From Adiantum capillus-veneris (Eukaryota; Streptophyta; Polypodiopsida; Polypodiales; Pteridaceae), in assembly GCA_014529385.2 (NCBI GenBank), contig CM043965.1, forward strand, positions 61,154,933 through 61,218,932: 64,000 nucleotides of DNA, given 5' to 3'. Under the pieces are notes generated by a model that ran no database searches, had not been told where the DNA came from, and worked only from the letters and a program-made list of their open reading frames with translations. This document shows, piece after piece, positions 33,185-43,700 of this stretch; within the stretch, counting starts at the first letter, position 1; every line of letters starts with the position of its first letter. A program made the position numbers and the translations under genes.

Positions 33185-34605
33185 TTACATTGACACTACT
33201 TCAACCCGACCATCCAACTCTTTGCACAAAATATCTTTTTCTCTTCGCCGCATCACCTTACGGCCAGCTAAGAAAAAGGAAAAATCTGATAGTTCCTTGT
33301 CCATTGACTCTTCAATGATGTCATTTCGCAAATGCTGAAGACTGCATAGCTCCCTTATTGTAACCACCAATAGTAGGCCATTCTCTTTATCAATCACTTC
33401 CACATCCACAGTAGGATTATCTTCCAAACCTGCAGAAACTTGGTCCATAGGAATGTACTTACCGTTTAGCATTTGTGATCGCATATACCAAAATGAGAGT
33501 AATAGTGATTGGCTTGCAATCATGTACTTGACAACTAGAGTATCAAGCGCGACCTCGCACCGTAAACCAATCTCTTCCTTTGCATACCATCCTTTGTCAA
33601 GAAGTTTGTCACAGGATGACTGCTGAAATGACTTGCACATGAACATAGTTTTTGTAACTCTGATGTTGTAGCTATGAAACAGCTCTATGAAGAGTGCAAC
33701 AGGACAAAAGTTTGCAATTCGAACCAGTTTGGTAGGAACAGAGCTACGCAGAGACCTTTGTATATCCTTGTAGAGCTTACTTCGCATTGCCTCCACCATT
33801 GTTTCCTCGGGAACTGGCCAGTCCACAGTGTTCCAATCGGTCGGTAGAGGTAGTTTCACCAACATGCCATTCTTATTGCCTGAGCTGAGTTGGTAAAAGT
33901 GGTCATAAAAAAAGATTCCCTCATCAGCCAATCTTTTGCTGCTCCTCTCTGAATACTGTAGAGAACCAATATGGGCATGTACAACATGGAAGAGGCCTAT
34001 TATGCACTCCACAGGCTCCCATTGCTCATAAGAAGAGGGATAAACATCTGCAATATATAAAAGAAGAGTTAAACTAAGAGTATCAATAAGTACAAATGAC
34101 AAATCTAATGTAATTGAGTTGTGAAGAGTAGAGACATTACTCATAACAAGCGGGAGAAACATTGCAAAATATATAAGAAAAGTTATAATGAGAGTATCAG
34201 TAAGTTCACATGTCAAGAGTACTTACAATTGCAACGTGGTTGATGTATATTTGATACATTTCCACCGTTTGCTATCACCTCTGGATGGGTAAACACATGC
34301 TGAACAAGAACTTCCTTTACAGATCTTTTGCCGATCTCAACTTTGAAATCCAACACCCTGGCCTTCCATGCTGAGCGGTAAACGTTGATACCACTAAACC
34401 TCTTGGGTCTTCTTGGTTGCATGAGGACCCATGAACCTTTGTTTATCCTTTGTCCAACCCATTGGTTGTCTGCACTTATTGAAGCTGGTATTGTAATTGA
34501 GGATATGCTACTACTTGGCCTTCTAGGCAAAGTGCCGTTGTTGTTTGTTGGTGTGAGAGACAGTAAACACCTTGAGGCTCTTGGGCGAGAAGACGTGGAT
34601 GCCAT
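33185..34605 (-). CDS. Unrecognised protein of the DNA transposon (413 aa, two exons)
   Basis: Minus-strand exons 34605-34227 and 34047-33185 join in frame (1242 nt) across a GT/AG intron (donor gtaagt, acceptor ttgcag). The N-terminal 45 residues are Ser/Arg/Pro-rich. Residues about 48-110 contain WVGQRINKGSWV and AWKARVLDFKV followed by EVLVQHVF; this alternation of Trp and beta-prone segments faintly recalls Tudor/BAH/PWWP-type chromatin readers, a weak inference. The rest, with YIPMDQVSAGLED and a basic RRREKD near the end, matches nothing I know. The start lies 354 bp inside the right terminus and the gene converges on the H3 fusion. No transmembrane segment remains once the intron-encoded hydrophobic stretch is removed. 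Confidence 0.7.
34021..34235. repeat. Tandem duplication spanning an intron acceptor
   Basis: The block starting attgctcataagaagaggga (34021) recurs in diverged form starting attactcataacaagcggga (34136), including following words tatataa, gagtatca and taagt. The duplication created most of the intron of the minus-strand gene and a second pseudo-acceptor. Confidence 0.6.
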
Positions 34606-34926
34606 AACTCTCAGAGAAAAGCTTTAGTGGAGGGAGATTCACTTTGAAAGCATTCTAATGGAGGGAAAGTGTTTCAAAATTCCAATATCTTGTGCGGGCT
34701 TAATGGTCACCCTCCAGTACGTTAATGACCATGAGAGAATATCAGAAGTGGGACCACACGCAAGCACCTAAAAGCTCGGTAAAAGTAAGGAAATTACTAT
34801 GCTACAATCCTAGTTTCGTGAAAGTTTTATGCTATTTTCCTATTTTTTGAGTTTTTCCAGGTACTTTTCTACGTAACGTAGCCTTCATGCTCATTGGACG
34901 CGCTCTATTTTTCTCTCTCTTCATAT

Positions 34927-34959
34927 GGCCCTCCAAATGACCTCCAAAATTTCCTAATG
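34927..34959 (-). repeat. Right terminal inverted repeat of the DNA transposon
   Basis: It reads GGCCCTCC...TTTCCTAATG and is the reverse complement of 23270-23302 with one mismatch. Directly after it the RNase H frame of element B resumes (gttaggtatata). Confidence 0.95.
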
Positions 34960-37249
34960 GTTAGGTATATATTGTCCACCAAGGAGAACAATGCTTTCAA
35001 AAATCTTAAAGAGAAGCTTAACTCTCAACCTTCGCTTACACTCTTGGATCTCTCAAAGCCATTTGAGGTCCAATGCGACGCTTGTGGTGATTGCTTTGGA
35101 GCTGTGTTGCTCCAAGAAGGGCACGCCATAGCCTATGAAAGTCAAAGGCTCAACCCTGTTGAGCAAGCTTTAGGCATATATGAAAAGGAACTCTTAATAG
35201 TTCTACATGCTCTAGATTTGTGGAAGCACTATTGATTGGTAACTCCTTTCATTCTGCGAACGAATCACCAAAGCCTTAAGTACCTAATGATGCAGACCAA
35301 GCTCTCCGACAAACAAATGAGGTGGGCAGATTTCCTTTGGCAATTTCATTTTAATATTGCTCACATTGCTGGCAAGCATAATCAAGTAGCCGATGCACTC
35401 TCAAGACGACCGAGAGTGAATGCGGTATCCATAACAACTCACAATGATCTATCTTCTATGATAGAAGAGTACGCTATCGATCGAGATTTTAGAGATGTGA
35501 TTTCAACCCTTGTACTAGAGAAGAAGGAAGAACCATTTACCCTACAAGATGGTTATCTTCTCTATGGCAATAGAGTATGCGTTACTAACTTACTACATGA
35601 GAAATTAATGTATGAATCTCATGCTCCTCCTTATTTGGGGCATTGAGGGATTCAGTCTACTCTAAAAGGGATAGAAACATATTTCTATTGGCCTGCCATG
35701 AAAGCAAACATACAACAACATGTTTCAAAATATGTGGTTTGCCAAAAGACAAAGTTTGATAGAGGGAAGCAATCTGGATTGCTTCAACCTTTGCCAATCC
35801 CTAATTCACCATGGGAGAGCATATCTATGGATTGTCCAAGTCTATCCATGGGAATACAGGAATATAAACAATAGTAGATAGGTTTAGCAAACAAGCACAT
35901 TTCATACCTGTCAAAAAGACTATCAAAGCCCATCAAATGGAAACCCTCTTTATATCACAAATCTTCAAATACCATGGCTTGCCAATGTCTATAGTGTCGG
36001 ATAGAGATCCTACAATGACCAGTAATTTTGGAAGGGTCTCTTTGAGAATTTAGGTACAAGGCTAAACTTCTCTTTAGCCTATCATCTCCAAACGGATGGC
36101 CAAACTGAAATAGCTAACCTAACAATTCTTGATCTACTAAAAGCTTATGTTATAGAAGTAGATCAAAAGTGCCAACGGGAGAAGTACTTACCCTTAGTGG
36201 AGTATGCTTACAATAACATTGTACATACTTCCACAGGAAAAGCACCTTTTGAGGTGACAGAGGGAAGATCAAAAAGTCCCCTGCTACTTAAGGTACATGG
36301 GAAGATCTTCGTTGCACATGAATATAGCCGAGACCTACAAGAATCTTTTCAAAAAAATAAGGATGCTATATCCATCTCCTAACAAAGGCAAAAGAATTTT
36401 GTTGATAAGCACAGAAGAGCCCTAGCCTTTAAACAAAATGATTGGGTCTTGCTTAAGTTTCCCAAGGCTCGATTAAGGCACACAATGAGCAAGAAACCTA
36501 TGGAAGACCAAAAGTACTATGCTTAGTTAGCAAAAAGGTACTATGGCCCATTTCATATTCTTAGGCCAATCAATGAGATGGTCTATCAACTCAAGTTGCC
36601 CAGCCATTGGCTCATATACAATGCTTTTCACATGAGCCTACGAAAGCCTTATGAAGGAGAGCCACCTCAAGAAGCAATCATTGAAGACCCACCGGAGATC
36701 GAGGACCAAGAAGAGGTGTTGCAGCCCGAGTCCATTCTCTGACACGAAGATAAGGTATTACGAGGCGGTAAGACTATCCGATGATATCTTATCAAGTTTA
36801 AAAATTATCCTTTTGAAGATGCTAGATGGATGCAAGGCATACGATTAAAGGATAACCTAAACCTTGTCAATGCTTACAATGATTCCCTAGAGTAAGCATA
36901 TGTAAACATGTATAAATGAACAAAGTCTTTGTCTTATAAGACTCTCTTTTTCTTTATTGTGCACAAATGTTAACAAGTATGCATGCTTAGGATCATGTTT
37001 GTGGAGAGGACGTCTCTTGAACACCAAGTAGATTTTGTCACTCTACTATGGAAGATTGATACGGACTAATGTGCAGACATGCTTGCGGCAGCTAAGGCTC
37101 TCAAGCACCAAATGGACTAGTCAACCATTCTCAAATGGTGTTGTAGGGTAAAATAGGGATCCTCTATCCGCTAGCAAACGGACTAATGACTAGGCTTTAT
37201 CTTCTCTACCTAATAATCGAGGACAACTATGATTTCAAGAGAGAGGTAA
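34960..37249 (+). pseudogene. Element B RNase H, integrase and chromodomain, degenerate
   Basis: It continues the pol of element B after the DNA transposon: RNase H (FEVQCDACGDCFG), IHIAGKHNQVADALSRR-like connection, integrase finger and core fragments (SDRDP, QTDGQTEIANLT), and a chromodomain-like tail. Stops occur at 35233-35235, 35644-35646 and later, and frameshifts near 35830 and 36030 break the integrase core. The untranslated tail (36900-37249) matches that of element A and ends in the purine tract gatttcaagagagaggtaa before the 3' LTR. Confidence 0.9.
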
Positions 37250-37651
37250 TGTCATAAAAACTAATATCTAATACTCCCAAATGATTTTCTCATGTTAAAC
37301 TAATCATTTAATATGGGGAAGTACCAAGGGAGTAAAAGCTAGAATATTGGTAAGGCTGCCCTCTGTCAGCGATCCAAAGGAGGGAAAATAGGGATCCAAA
37401 GAGGGACAATCTGCAAAAGAGCAATGTGCTTCAATGGGGCTTAAAAGACCTAAGGTTCAGCTCCATTAAGACTTCCATAGGCTAAGGTTCCAAAAATTAA
37501 CTCATTTATCCAATGGCCAAAGCAAAGGGAAATTTGGATGGTCATGGGAAGACTAAAAAGTCTTCCCACATCCCTAGGAAGGAGGGGGCAAACCCTTTTA
37601 GTAGGGGATGAGAGAGAAACACACACACACTCCAAAGCTACCCCTTTACAC
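37250..37651 (+). repeat. Element B 3' LTR, first piece
   Basis: It starts TGTCATAAAAACTAATATC like the 5' LTR and is cut at 37651 by element C. It continues at 47459. Confidence 0.9.
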
Positions 37652-38735
37652 TGATAGCCATTTTTTCGGCTCTTTGTAATTGCCACAGTGAGTTACCTCA
37701 CCCTACCAAAATCACCCAAACACTGTGGCTATCCCTACCATTTCACTGTACATAGGCGTGCGTGAGTCACAGGACTTTTCCCATATCTTCTTAAAAACCC
37801 TCAGCTAGCTAGTCACTGGGCTAGGTGAGCCAAAAAAAATTAAAAAAATAAAAGTATATTATGGCCTCTTTGTGTGTAAATATTTCATTGTATATATGGC
37901 CTAAATATAGGGATTTTTAATAATTATTTTGGTATTTTATTTAAATATTTCTACTTAGGTATGTGTTTTATTAAACCTATGTACACCTTCTTTCATCCTC
38001 TTACACCATAATTATATTTTTTTTTTGCCAATATGTACATACTCTAACCTCATATTTTTCCTTTATACAAATCACTCCCACATTTTCACCCTCACCCTCG
38101 TTAAAAAAAAAAAATTGATTTCTACTCGTTGGTTACTTTTATTATATTATTTACTTGCATACCTTTTCCTCTTTCACCCAAAATAATTCAAGGAGGGACC
38201 ATATCATATGATTCCAATATCTTTCCATATCCATAACTCCTCCATATTTTTATTATTATTTTTACTCATTATTCTAACACCATGTGCTCATTGAGCTAAA
38301 GTCCATGAATAGTCCATACACTAGTCCCACTATGTATATATTTCTTATTTCACCAATAATCCTCCTCCATGCATGGGTCAAGGGCAACTTGAATGCTTTG
38401 TATTATAATATGACAAAGGAGGGGCTCACTCTTGGATGCATTGTACAAATTCAACAAAGGAGGGGACCACTAAAAGACTTTTGCAGGCATAAAAAACAGG
38501 CTTTTTGGTGAGAATTTTGGCACCTATCTCCACTCCGAATTTGGAGCTGTGGTCAAAAGAGAAAATGTAGCCCACGCTCTGAATAATCACCCCAATTTTT
38601 TTCATGATTTTTGGAGCTACCAGCTGTGAGCTATGATTTTTTTAGCGGACCCCAGTTTTCCCATGCTATGCAGCCACACTCTCTCTTCCACTTTATCATT
38701 TTCCTCTTTCACACACACTTCTCCACTCATCATCC

Positions 38736-38815
<80 letters not shown>

Positions 38816-39074
38816 TTTTAGTGTGTGAGAGTATTCCATTGGTGTTAGGGTTAGTGTAAATTCCTTGCTTGTTTGTGGGTTGCTCTAACGATTCTCCTCT
38901 TTTGCGTCCTAGTTCGCTCTTAAACTAGGTGGTGCCCCTTGTGTCGTTGGGATTTGGCGGTGGGTTTGTTATTTTGGTTTGTGTTGTGTTGTGCCCCAGC
39001 CCCATTGAGCAGCACGGGAGCCTTGAAGGGTGTCTAGAGGCCACTCTTCTTGTTGCCCGCCCTGGACCGCCTCA
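37652..39074 (+). repeat. Element C 5' LTR
   Basis: It is 1423 bp, with the same order of words as the 3' copy. The CT tract at about 38740-38813 is a few repeats longer than the partner at about 47132-47197. Short frames inside occur identically in both LTRs and are not genes. Confidence 0.94.
38740..38813. repeat. (CT)n tract in the element C 5' LTR
   Basis: About 74 bases of CT, also present in the other LTR but shorter. It lies about 260 bp before the LTR end, where a leader would be transcribed. Confidence 0.95.
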
Positions 39075-39078
39075 ATTT

Positions 39079-39090
39079 TGGTGCCCCCAC
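39079..39090 (+). promoter_or_regulatory. Primer-binding site of element C
   Basis: TGGTGCCCCCAC lies four bases after the 5' LTR. Element D uses the same sequence, so the two share a primer tRNA; which one was not determined. Confidence 0.75.
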
Positions 39091-39149
39091 GGAGGACGGC
39101 TTGTGTATTTTTGTGTAGAATCAACCTTTAGCATAGTCAAGTAGTTTGC

Positions 39150-39362
39150 ATGAATCACGAAGCTTTGTATGATCCCTTCATTCCCATTGCAAGGCAAAAG
39201 GTACACATAATTGTTAGTACTAAGTTGCAATTTCAACGTGTCATTCGTAGAATTTTAGGTCCTCTTAGGTTGGCCGAGATAAATGCTTCAGTAAATCCTT
39301 TTATTTTGCCTCTCATTAGGTACGACCTTAGTTTGGACGTCTATATTTTTGTTTTGTTTTAA
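39150..39362 (+). CDS. Small accessory protein of element C (70 aa)
   Basis: It has an ATG start, 60 bp after the primer-binding site. The C-terminal half NPFILPLIRYDLSLDVYIF is repeated in the diverged frame at 39446-39601 and resembles a 72-residue frame in element D (55162-55380). Conservation between two element families suggests a real coding sequence. No known domain was recognised. It may act before gag in the same transcript, which would require leaky scanning, splicing or re-initiation for gag. Confidence 0.55.
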   Translation: MNHEALYDPFIPIARQKVHIIVSTKLQFQRVIRRILGPLRLAEINASVNPFILPLIRYDLSLDVYIFVLF

Positions 39363-39445
39363 GCATTAGGACATGCATAGGCCATGGATAATGGCCCAGG
39401 AATAGAGGTTTTCCCTTTCATTTTACTCCACATATTAGAATAAAC

Positions 39446-39601
39446 GTTGCAATTAGTAGAAAGATCCATTTTCAACAACGAATGGTGTTCATGTTTGGTG
39501 CCCAAAGAGCAGGAGAAATTCTTGCATCACCAAACCCTGTCATTCTACCTCTCATCAACTACCACACTTCTTTTGATGTACATGTGTTCATTTTGTTTTA
39601 A
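39446..39601 (+). CDS. Second, paralogous copy of the small accessory frame
   Basis: The frame ends NPVILPLINYHTSFDVHVF and a stop, matching the end of the preceding small protein. The first in-frame ATG is at 39482, giving 39 residues, so the copy is N-terminally reduced or is joined by splicing. It arose by tandem duplication. Confidence 0.45.
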   Translation, partial: VAISRKIHFQQRMVFMFGAQRAGEILASPNPVILPLINYHTSFDVHVFILF

Positions 39602-39627
39602 AATGAAGTGCAGCCCGGCAAAGTAGT

Positions 39628-40182
39628 GTGTATGTTTGTTTTTTCTTTGTCCAAGTTGTTACAAGAAACAAAAAAACGATCATTTGTTCTAACTGGGAAT
39701 GTGTGTGCAGTGAAAGTTCAATCCTTAGAGATCTAGCTCTATTACCAATTGAGTTGCAGGAGCAAGTAGTAAGGCGTCTCCCTCATAATAAGAGGGTGGT
39801 GAAGTTAAGATGGAAGGTCCTACGCGTTGATTCCATTTTCCTCTTGTTGTTGGGCACTAAGGAAGACCGCGCATTCATCCAACTAGTGTGTGCCCTAAGA
39901 TTGGTAAATAGAGTGAAATTTGGCGTTTGGCGAGTGCATTTCACCATTGAGGAAGACTCTTCAGGAAACTTGCGGCCAGAGTTCATGCTTCATAGACTCA
40001 CATTTGGTGAATTTTCCCCTCATTTGCATCTTATTAATAGTCTTCCTTTCGCTTTCAACAAAGGAGATAGGGAGCTATTCAGAGCTTGTCTTAATAAAGA
40101 GAGCATAGAGAAGATTGCAAATTTGTATAAATTCTCATCCTTCTCTACTTTCTATGACACTTTGTTCATAGAGACATTGTAA
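39628..40182 (+). CDS. Accessory frame of element C, first of two paralogues (about 160 aa)
   Basis: The open frame has no ATG near its start; sense homology begins just after an acceptor-like tgtgtgtgcag (to about 39710), so it may be an exon or be translated unusually. Its protein is similar along its length to the frame at 40229-40687: both have an IVRRLPH-like start, a FIQxxCALxxVxxVxF centre, LSFxEFxP-like and LINSLPF blocks. The N-terminal LPIELQEQVVRRLP faintly recalls an F-box, which is a weak inference. No viral domain was recognised. Confidence 0.5.
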   Translation: MYVCFFFVQVVTRNKKTIICSNWECVCSESSILRDLALLPIELQEQVVRRLPHNKRVVKLRWKVLRVDSIFLLLLGTKEDRAFIQLVCALRLVNRVKFGVWRVHFTIEEDSSGNLRPEFMLHRLTFGEFSPHLHLINSLPFAFNKGDRELFRACLNKESIEKIANLYKFSSFSTFYDTLFIETL

Positions 40183-40228
40183 ATCTCTTTATGCTTTTAA
40201 ATGATTTAACCATAATCCTAAGGAGTTT

Positions 40229-40687
40229 TTGTCCAGGAATTTTGTAGCACAAGTGGAGTCTTTAAATCTTGCAAACTTGATTGGACTTGATGAGGATGTT
40301 CTTTATGAAATTGTGAGAAGGTTGCCTCACTCCGACTGTGTGGAACTCGAAGGAAAGGAGCTCCTAGTCAATTGCTACTTTCTCACGGCCTTCGACGAGC
40401 ATGAAGATCTAGTTTTTATACAAACCGCTTGTGCATTGGGAATTGTAGAGCAAGTGCAATTTATCACTTGGGACGTGGTTGCTCTTTTGGATCCAGAAAA
40501 TGAAGTTCTAGAGATTTCTGTTTATCGCCTTAGCTTTGAAGAATTTCAACCCTTCTTAGAGCTCATCAATAGTCTACCCTTTTGTTTTGATCAAACAAAT
40601 CGAGACCTTATTGAAGCTTGGATAGCTGAAGAAGAAAACCTAGAGTGGTATTTTCTCACTTCTTCATTTGCAGGCGAGTGGTTCTAG
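40229..40687 (+). CDS. Accessory frame of element C, second paralogue (about 150 aa)
   Basis: It is paralogous to the frame just upstream and ends 49 bp before the gag-pol ATG. Again there is no ATG at the start, and the open frame begins at an acceptor-like tttttgtccag. Readable blocks are EIVRRLPHSD, FIQTACALGIVEQVQF and LINSLPFCFDQ. Both copies have stayed open, which suggests selection. Function unknown; F-box-like start is only a possibility. Confidence 0.5.
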   Translation: MSRNFVAQVESLNLANLIGLDEDVLYEIVRRLPHSDCVELEGKELLVNCYFLTAFDEHEDLVFIQTACALGIVEQVQFITWDVVALLDPENEVLEISVYRLSFEEFQPFLELINSLPFCFDQTNRDLIEAWIAEEENLEWYFLTSSFAGEWF

Positions 40688-40736
40688 ATCTCTATTGTAT
40701 CCCTTATTGTAACTCGTGTTGTAATCTTTCATAATA

Positions 40737-43700
40737 ATGGAGAGCCAACGCCAAATGTCTGGATATCCTCTTTTCTTTGGAGAGCCTGGAGAGGATGCAG
40801 AATTATTTTTAGCAAATTTCAAGATGTCTTGCCGTATCAAGAGGATAGTAACCGATCAAGAACGTGTAGAAATGTTTGAGGTGGTCCTTAGGAAAGATGC
40901 TAGTACTTGGTTTGACTCTTTGCCTGAGGAAGTTAAGGGGAATTACACAAAAGTTTTGAATCATTTTAAGAGATACTTCTTTGATCCCCAAAACACTCAA
41001 AAACTATGGCAAGACATTGTTTCTCATAAGCAAAAAGACTTAGATGACTACTACTTGTACAAGCAAGAGTTTCTACGTCTTTGGGCTCTATGGATACGAA
41101 ATGTTACTAACCCTAGTGATGGTGCAGAATTTTTAAAGAAGGAGAGGTTCATAGCCGGACTCTTTCCTGACCTTAAGGTAAAAGTTGAGGCGGGTGCACC
41201 TGCTACTTTTGATGCAGCTGAAACTAGGGCTGCTGAGAAGTATAGGAAACTCAAGTGTTTAAGGGGAGAGGTTCCAATAGAAGGTCTTAGACCCAAAGGT
41301 AAGTCACAAGCATCAACATCGAGGGAGCTTCCTGAGGTAACGGCGGAAGTAATTGAGAAGTTAAACGAATCTTTAAGCAGCCTGTCAATTCACCTTGCAC
41401 AAGCTGTAGGTCCAAAGGGACAAGCAAAGAAGTCTGAAGAGCGAGATCCACGACCTAGGAGAGTCTTGCAATGTTGGAATTGCGGAGAGTCTGGACATGG
41501 GATGTATAATTGTCCTTGGCCCCGTGGGGAGCCAGGGAGGCCTAACTTGAATTACCCAGTGATGAATGCAGGTGAAGGAACTGGTCAACAACCAAGGCTT
41601 CTACAAAGGCCAAATGGACCAAGACCACCTCCACAAGGGGTAGAAGGAGTTCCACCTTTGCCAGATCCAAATGTGCATGTGGTAGAGGTGACAAATTCAA
41701 ATGAGGTTGACATGGAAGCCAATGGAATTAAGCGTGGCCGAGGAAAAGGTAAAGAGAAAGAAGGAGTCACATCACAGAGTGACCATGGACAAGGCAGGAA
41801 GGCAAAGGGAACCAAGGAAACCAAGAGGACTCGACGTCGTATCAACCTCCAAGACTTCCCTCTTGGACATGGTATGGCTCCGTACAACTTGTTGGAAGAC
41901 ATGAGAGGTAAGGGTCCTGATATTTCATGGCCTCAATTTCTTGCATTATGTCCACAAGTTAGGAGGGATTTAACAAGGGCAGTTAGCACTAGGAGAAAGG
42001 TAAAAGAGAGTGTGCCTGTTGTAAAAATTGCACAAGCTGAAATGAATGAGGACATTACACCGGTGCTAGACTGTTACATCAAAGGGAGATTGGTTAGGAA
42101 AGGTCTAGTGGATGGGGGTGCACAAATTTGCATCATGACGGAGGGACTCATGCAAAAACTAGGCATGCACATCCATGAGACACCTGAAATTAGGGTCAAG
42201 ATGGCAAACAATAGCAAGGCTAGGTGCGTAGGCATTTGTAAAAATGTTTTTGTGGAGGCCTTTGGCATTAAGAAGGCAGTGGATTTCTATGTCATGTATA
42301 CCAAGGGAAATGGTTACCCATTTATCCTAGGAAGACCATGGCTAATGAAAATGCGAGCTTTGCAGGATTGGGAGAGTGGAAAGCTAATTTGCAGGAATGA
42401 CAATCACAAGAAGGTTGTCTTTGACATGAAGGAGCAACGCCAAGAGGAGCTCCATGAAGAATCATCTCAAAGTGAGACGGAAGAAGGTTGGACCGATAGC
42501 ACTTCAGAAGAAGAAAGTAGCGGCAGCATTACTGAAGAGGAGTCTTCCATCGAAGTCATGGGGGTAAGGTTTAAGCCAAGCAACCAAGAGACCTCTTGTC
42601 AAGGCTTGGAGGAGGTAGGTCCTCAAGAGAACGAAGGTGATCAAGATGAAGGGATGCTGGAAGGTATGCTATCAACAACACTTACAAAGAATGAAAGAGA
42701 GGAGTTCAAATGTGTGCTAAGGAAGTTTCCTAGGCTTTTTGCTAAAGACTACACCGATGTGCGTGGAGTAGATGCTGTTCAACACAAAATTGAGTTGAAG
42801 CCAGAGGCCACACCTAAGGCTCAGAAGCTACGAAGGCTAGGAGTCATCAAGGAGCAGGCTTTACTCAAGGAGGTAAGAAAGCTTCTAGCAGCAGGGTTCA
42901 TTTATCCAGTGGAGAATTCAGAGTGGGTCTCTCCTGTTGTTGTCACTCCTAAGAAGAACGGCAAGTGGAGGGTGTGTGTGGATTACCGTCCCCTCAATGA
43001 GGCAACAAAGAGAGATCACTTTCCCCTCCCATTCCAGGATGAGATACTAAATGAGGTAGCTGGTCATGAGAAGTACACTGTGTGCGATGGTTACTCAGGT
43101 TACTTTCAAATAGGGATTGCACTGGAGGATCAATTGAAAACAACCTTTATCACTCCTTGGGGTTGTTATGCTTTTAGAGTCATGCCATTTGGTCTGACAA
43201 ATGCTCCTGCAACATTCCAACGTTTCATGAATATGGTGTTTCAAGCATTCTTTGGAAAGTCAATTAGGGTGTTCATTGATGATTTCTGTATTTATAGCTC
43301 AAAATCATTGCATCTACAAAGGGTAGAAGAAGGTTTAAAGAAGCTCTACGACATGGGAGGTCAACTCAACCCCGACAAGTGCCATATAGGTGAGGATGAA
43401 GTAATCTTGCTTGGTCATAAAGTTTCTTACAAAGGCATTGAAGTGGATCCTTCGAAGGCAAAGGCTCTTATTGAGCTACCATCACCCAAGAGTCTTAAGG
43501 AGGTCATCTCATTCATTCAAAAGGTGAAGTATATGTCACGCTTCATTCACTTAGCCTCGGAGTTACTTCACCCTTTGCAAAAGTTGACACAACAAGTAGA
43601 ATTTGCATGGTCTGATGAGCTTGAAGAGTACTTTTGTAACATTAAAGTCATTTTGTCAGAGCCACCAACACTCATGCCTCCTTGTTGGGAGTACACATTC

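Larger units (their letters stand above)
23270..34959 (+). mobile_element. 11.7-kb DNA transposon with four genes including a histone H3-Ulp1-FCP1 fusion
   Basis: It interrupts the pol pseudogene of element B and is bounded by 33-bp terminal inverted repeats with one mismatch. Inside are two convergent gene pairs: + strand transposase (23470-26323) facing a - strand gene (26387-28930), and the + strand fusion gene (30211-32962) facing a - strand gene (33185-34605). All four read open after removal of introns with GT/AG borders, which suggests a recent and possibly still active element. Joining the flanks so that the pol frame is restored leaves a duplication of only one base (G). The superfamily is not assigned: ends and transposase did not match CACTA, hAT, Mutator, PIF or mariner signatures that I know. 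Confidence 0.9.

Noticed and set aside
23270-34959. Assignment to CACTA on the basis of ACTAAAGG-like hairpins and a Ulp1 domain
   Set aside because: The ends read CATTAGG, not CACTA, the duplication is not 2-3 bp, and the transposase lacks the TNPD-type words that I know. Left unassigned.
38284-38511. 75-codon frame, repeated at 46678-46905
   Set aside because: Both lie in the LTRs of element C at the same position; the repetition follows from LTR identity, not from a gene family.
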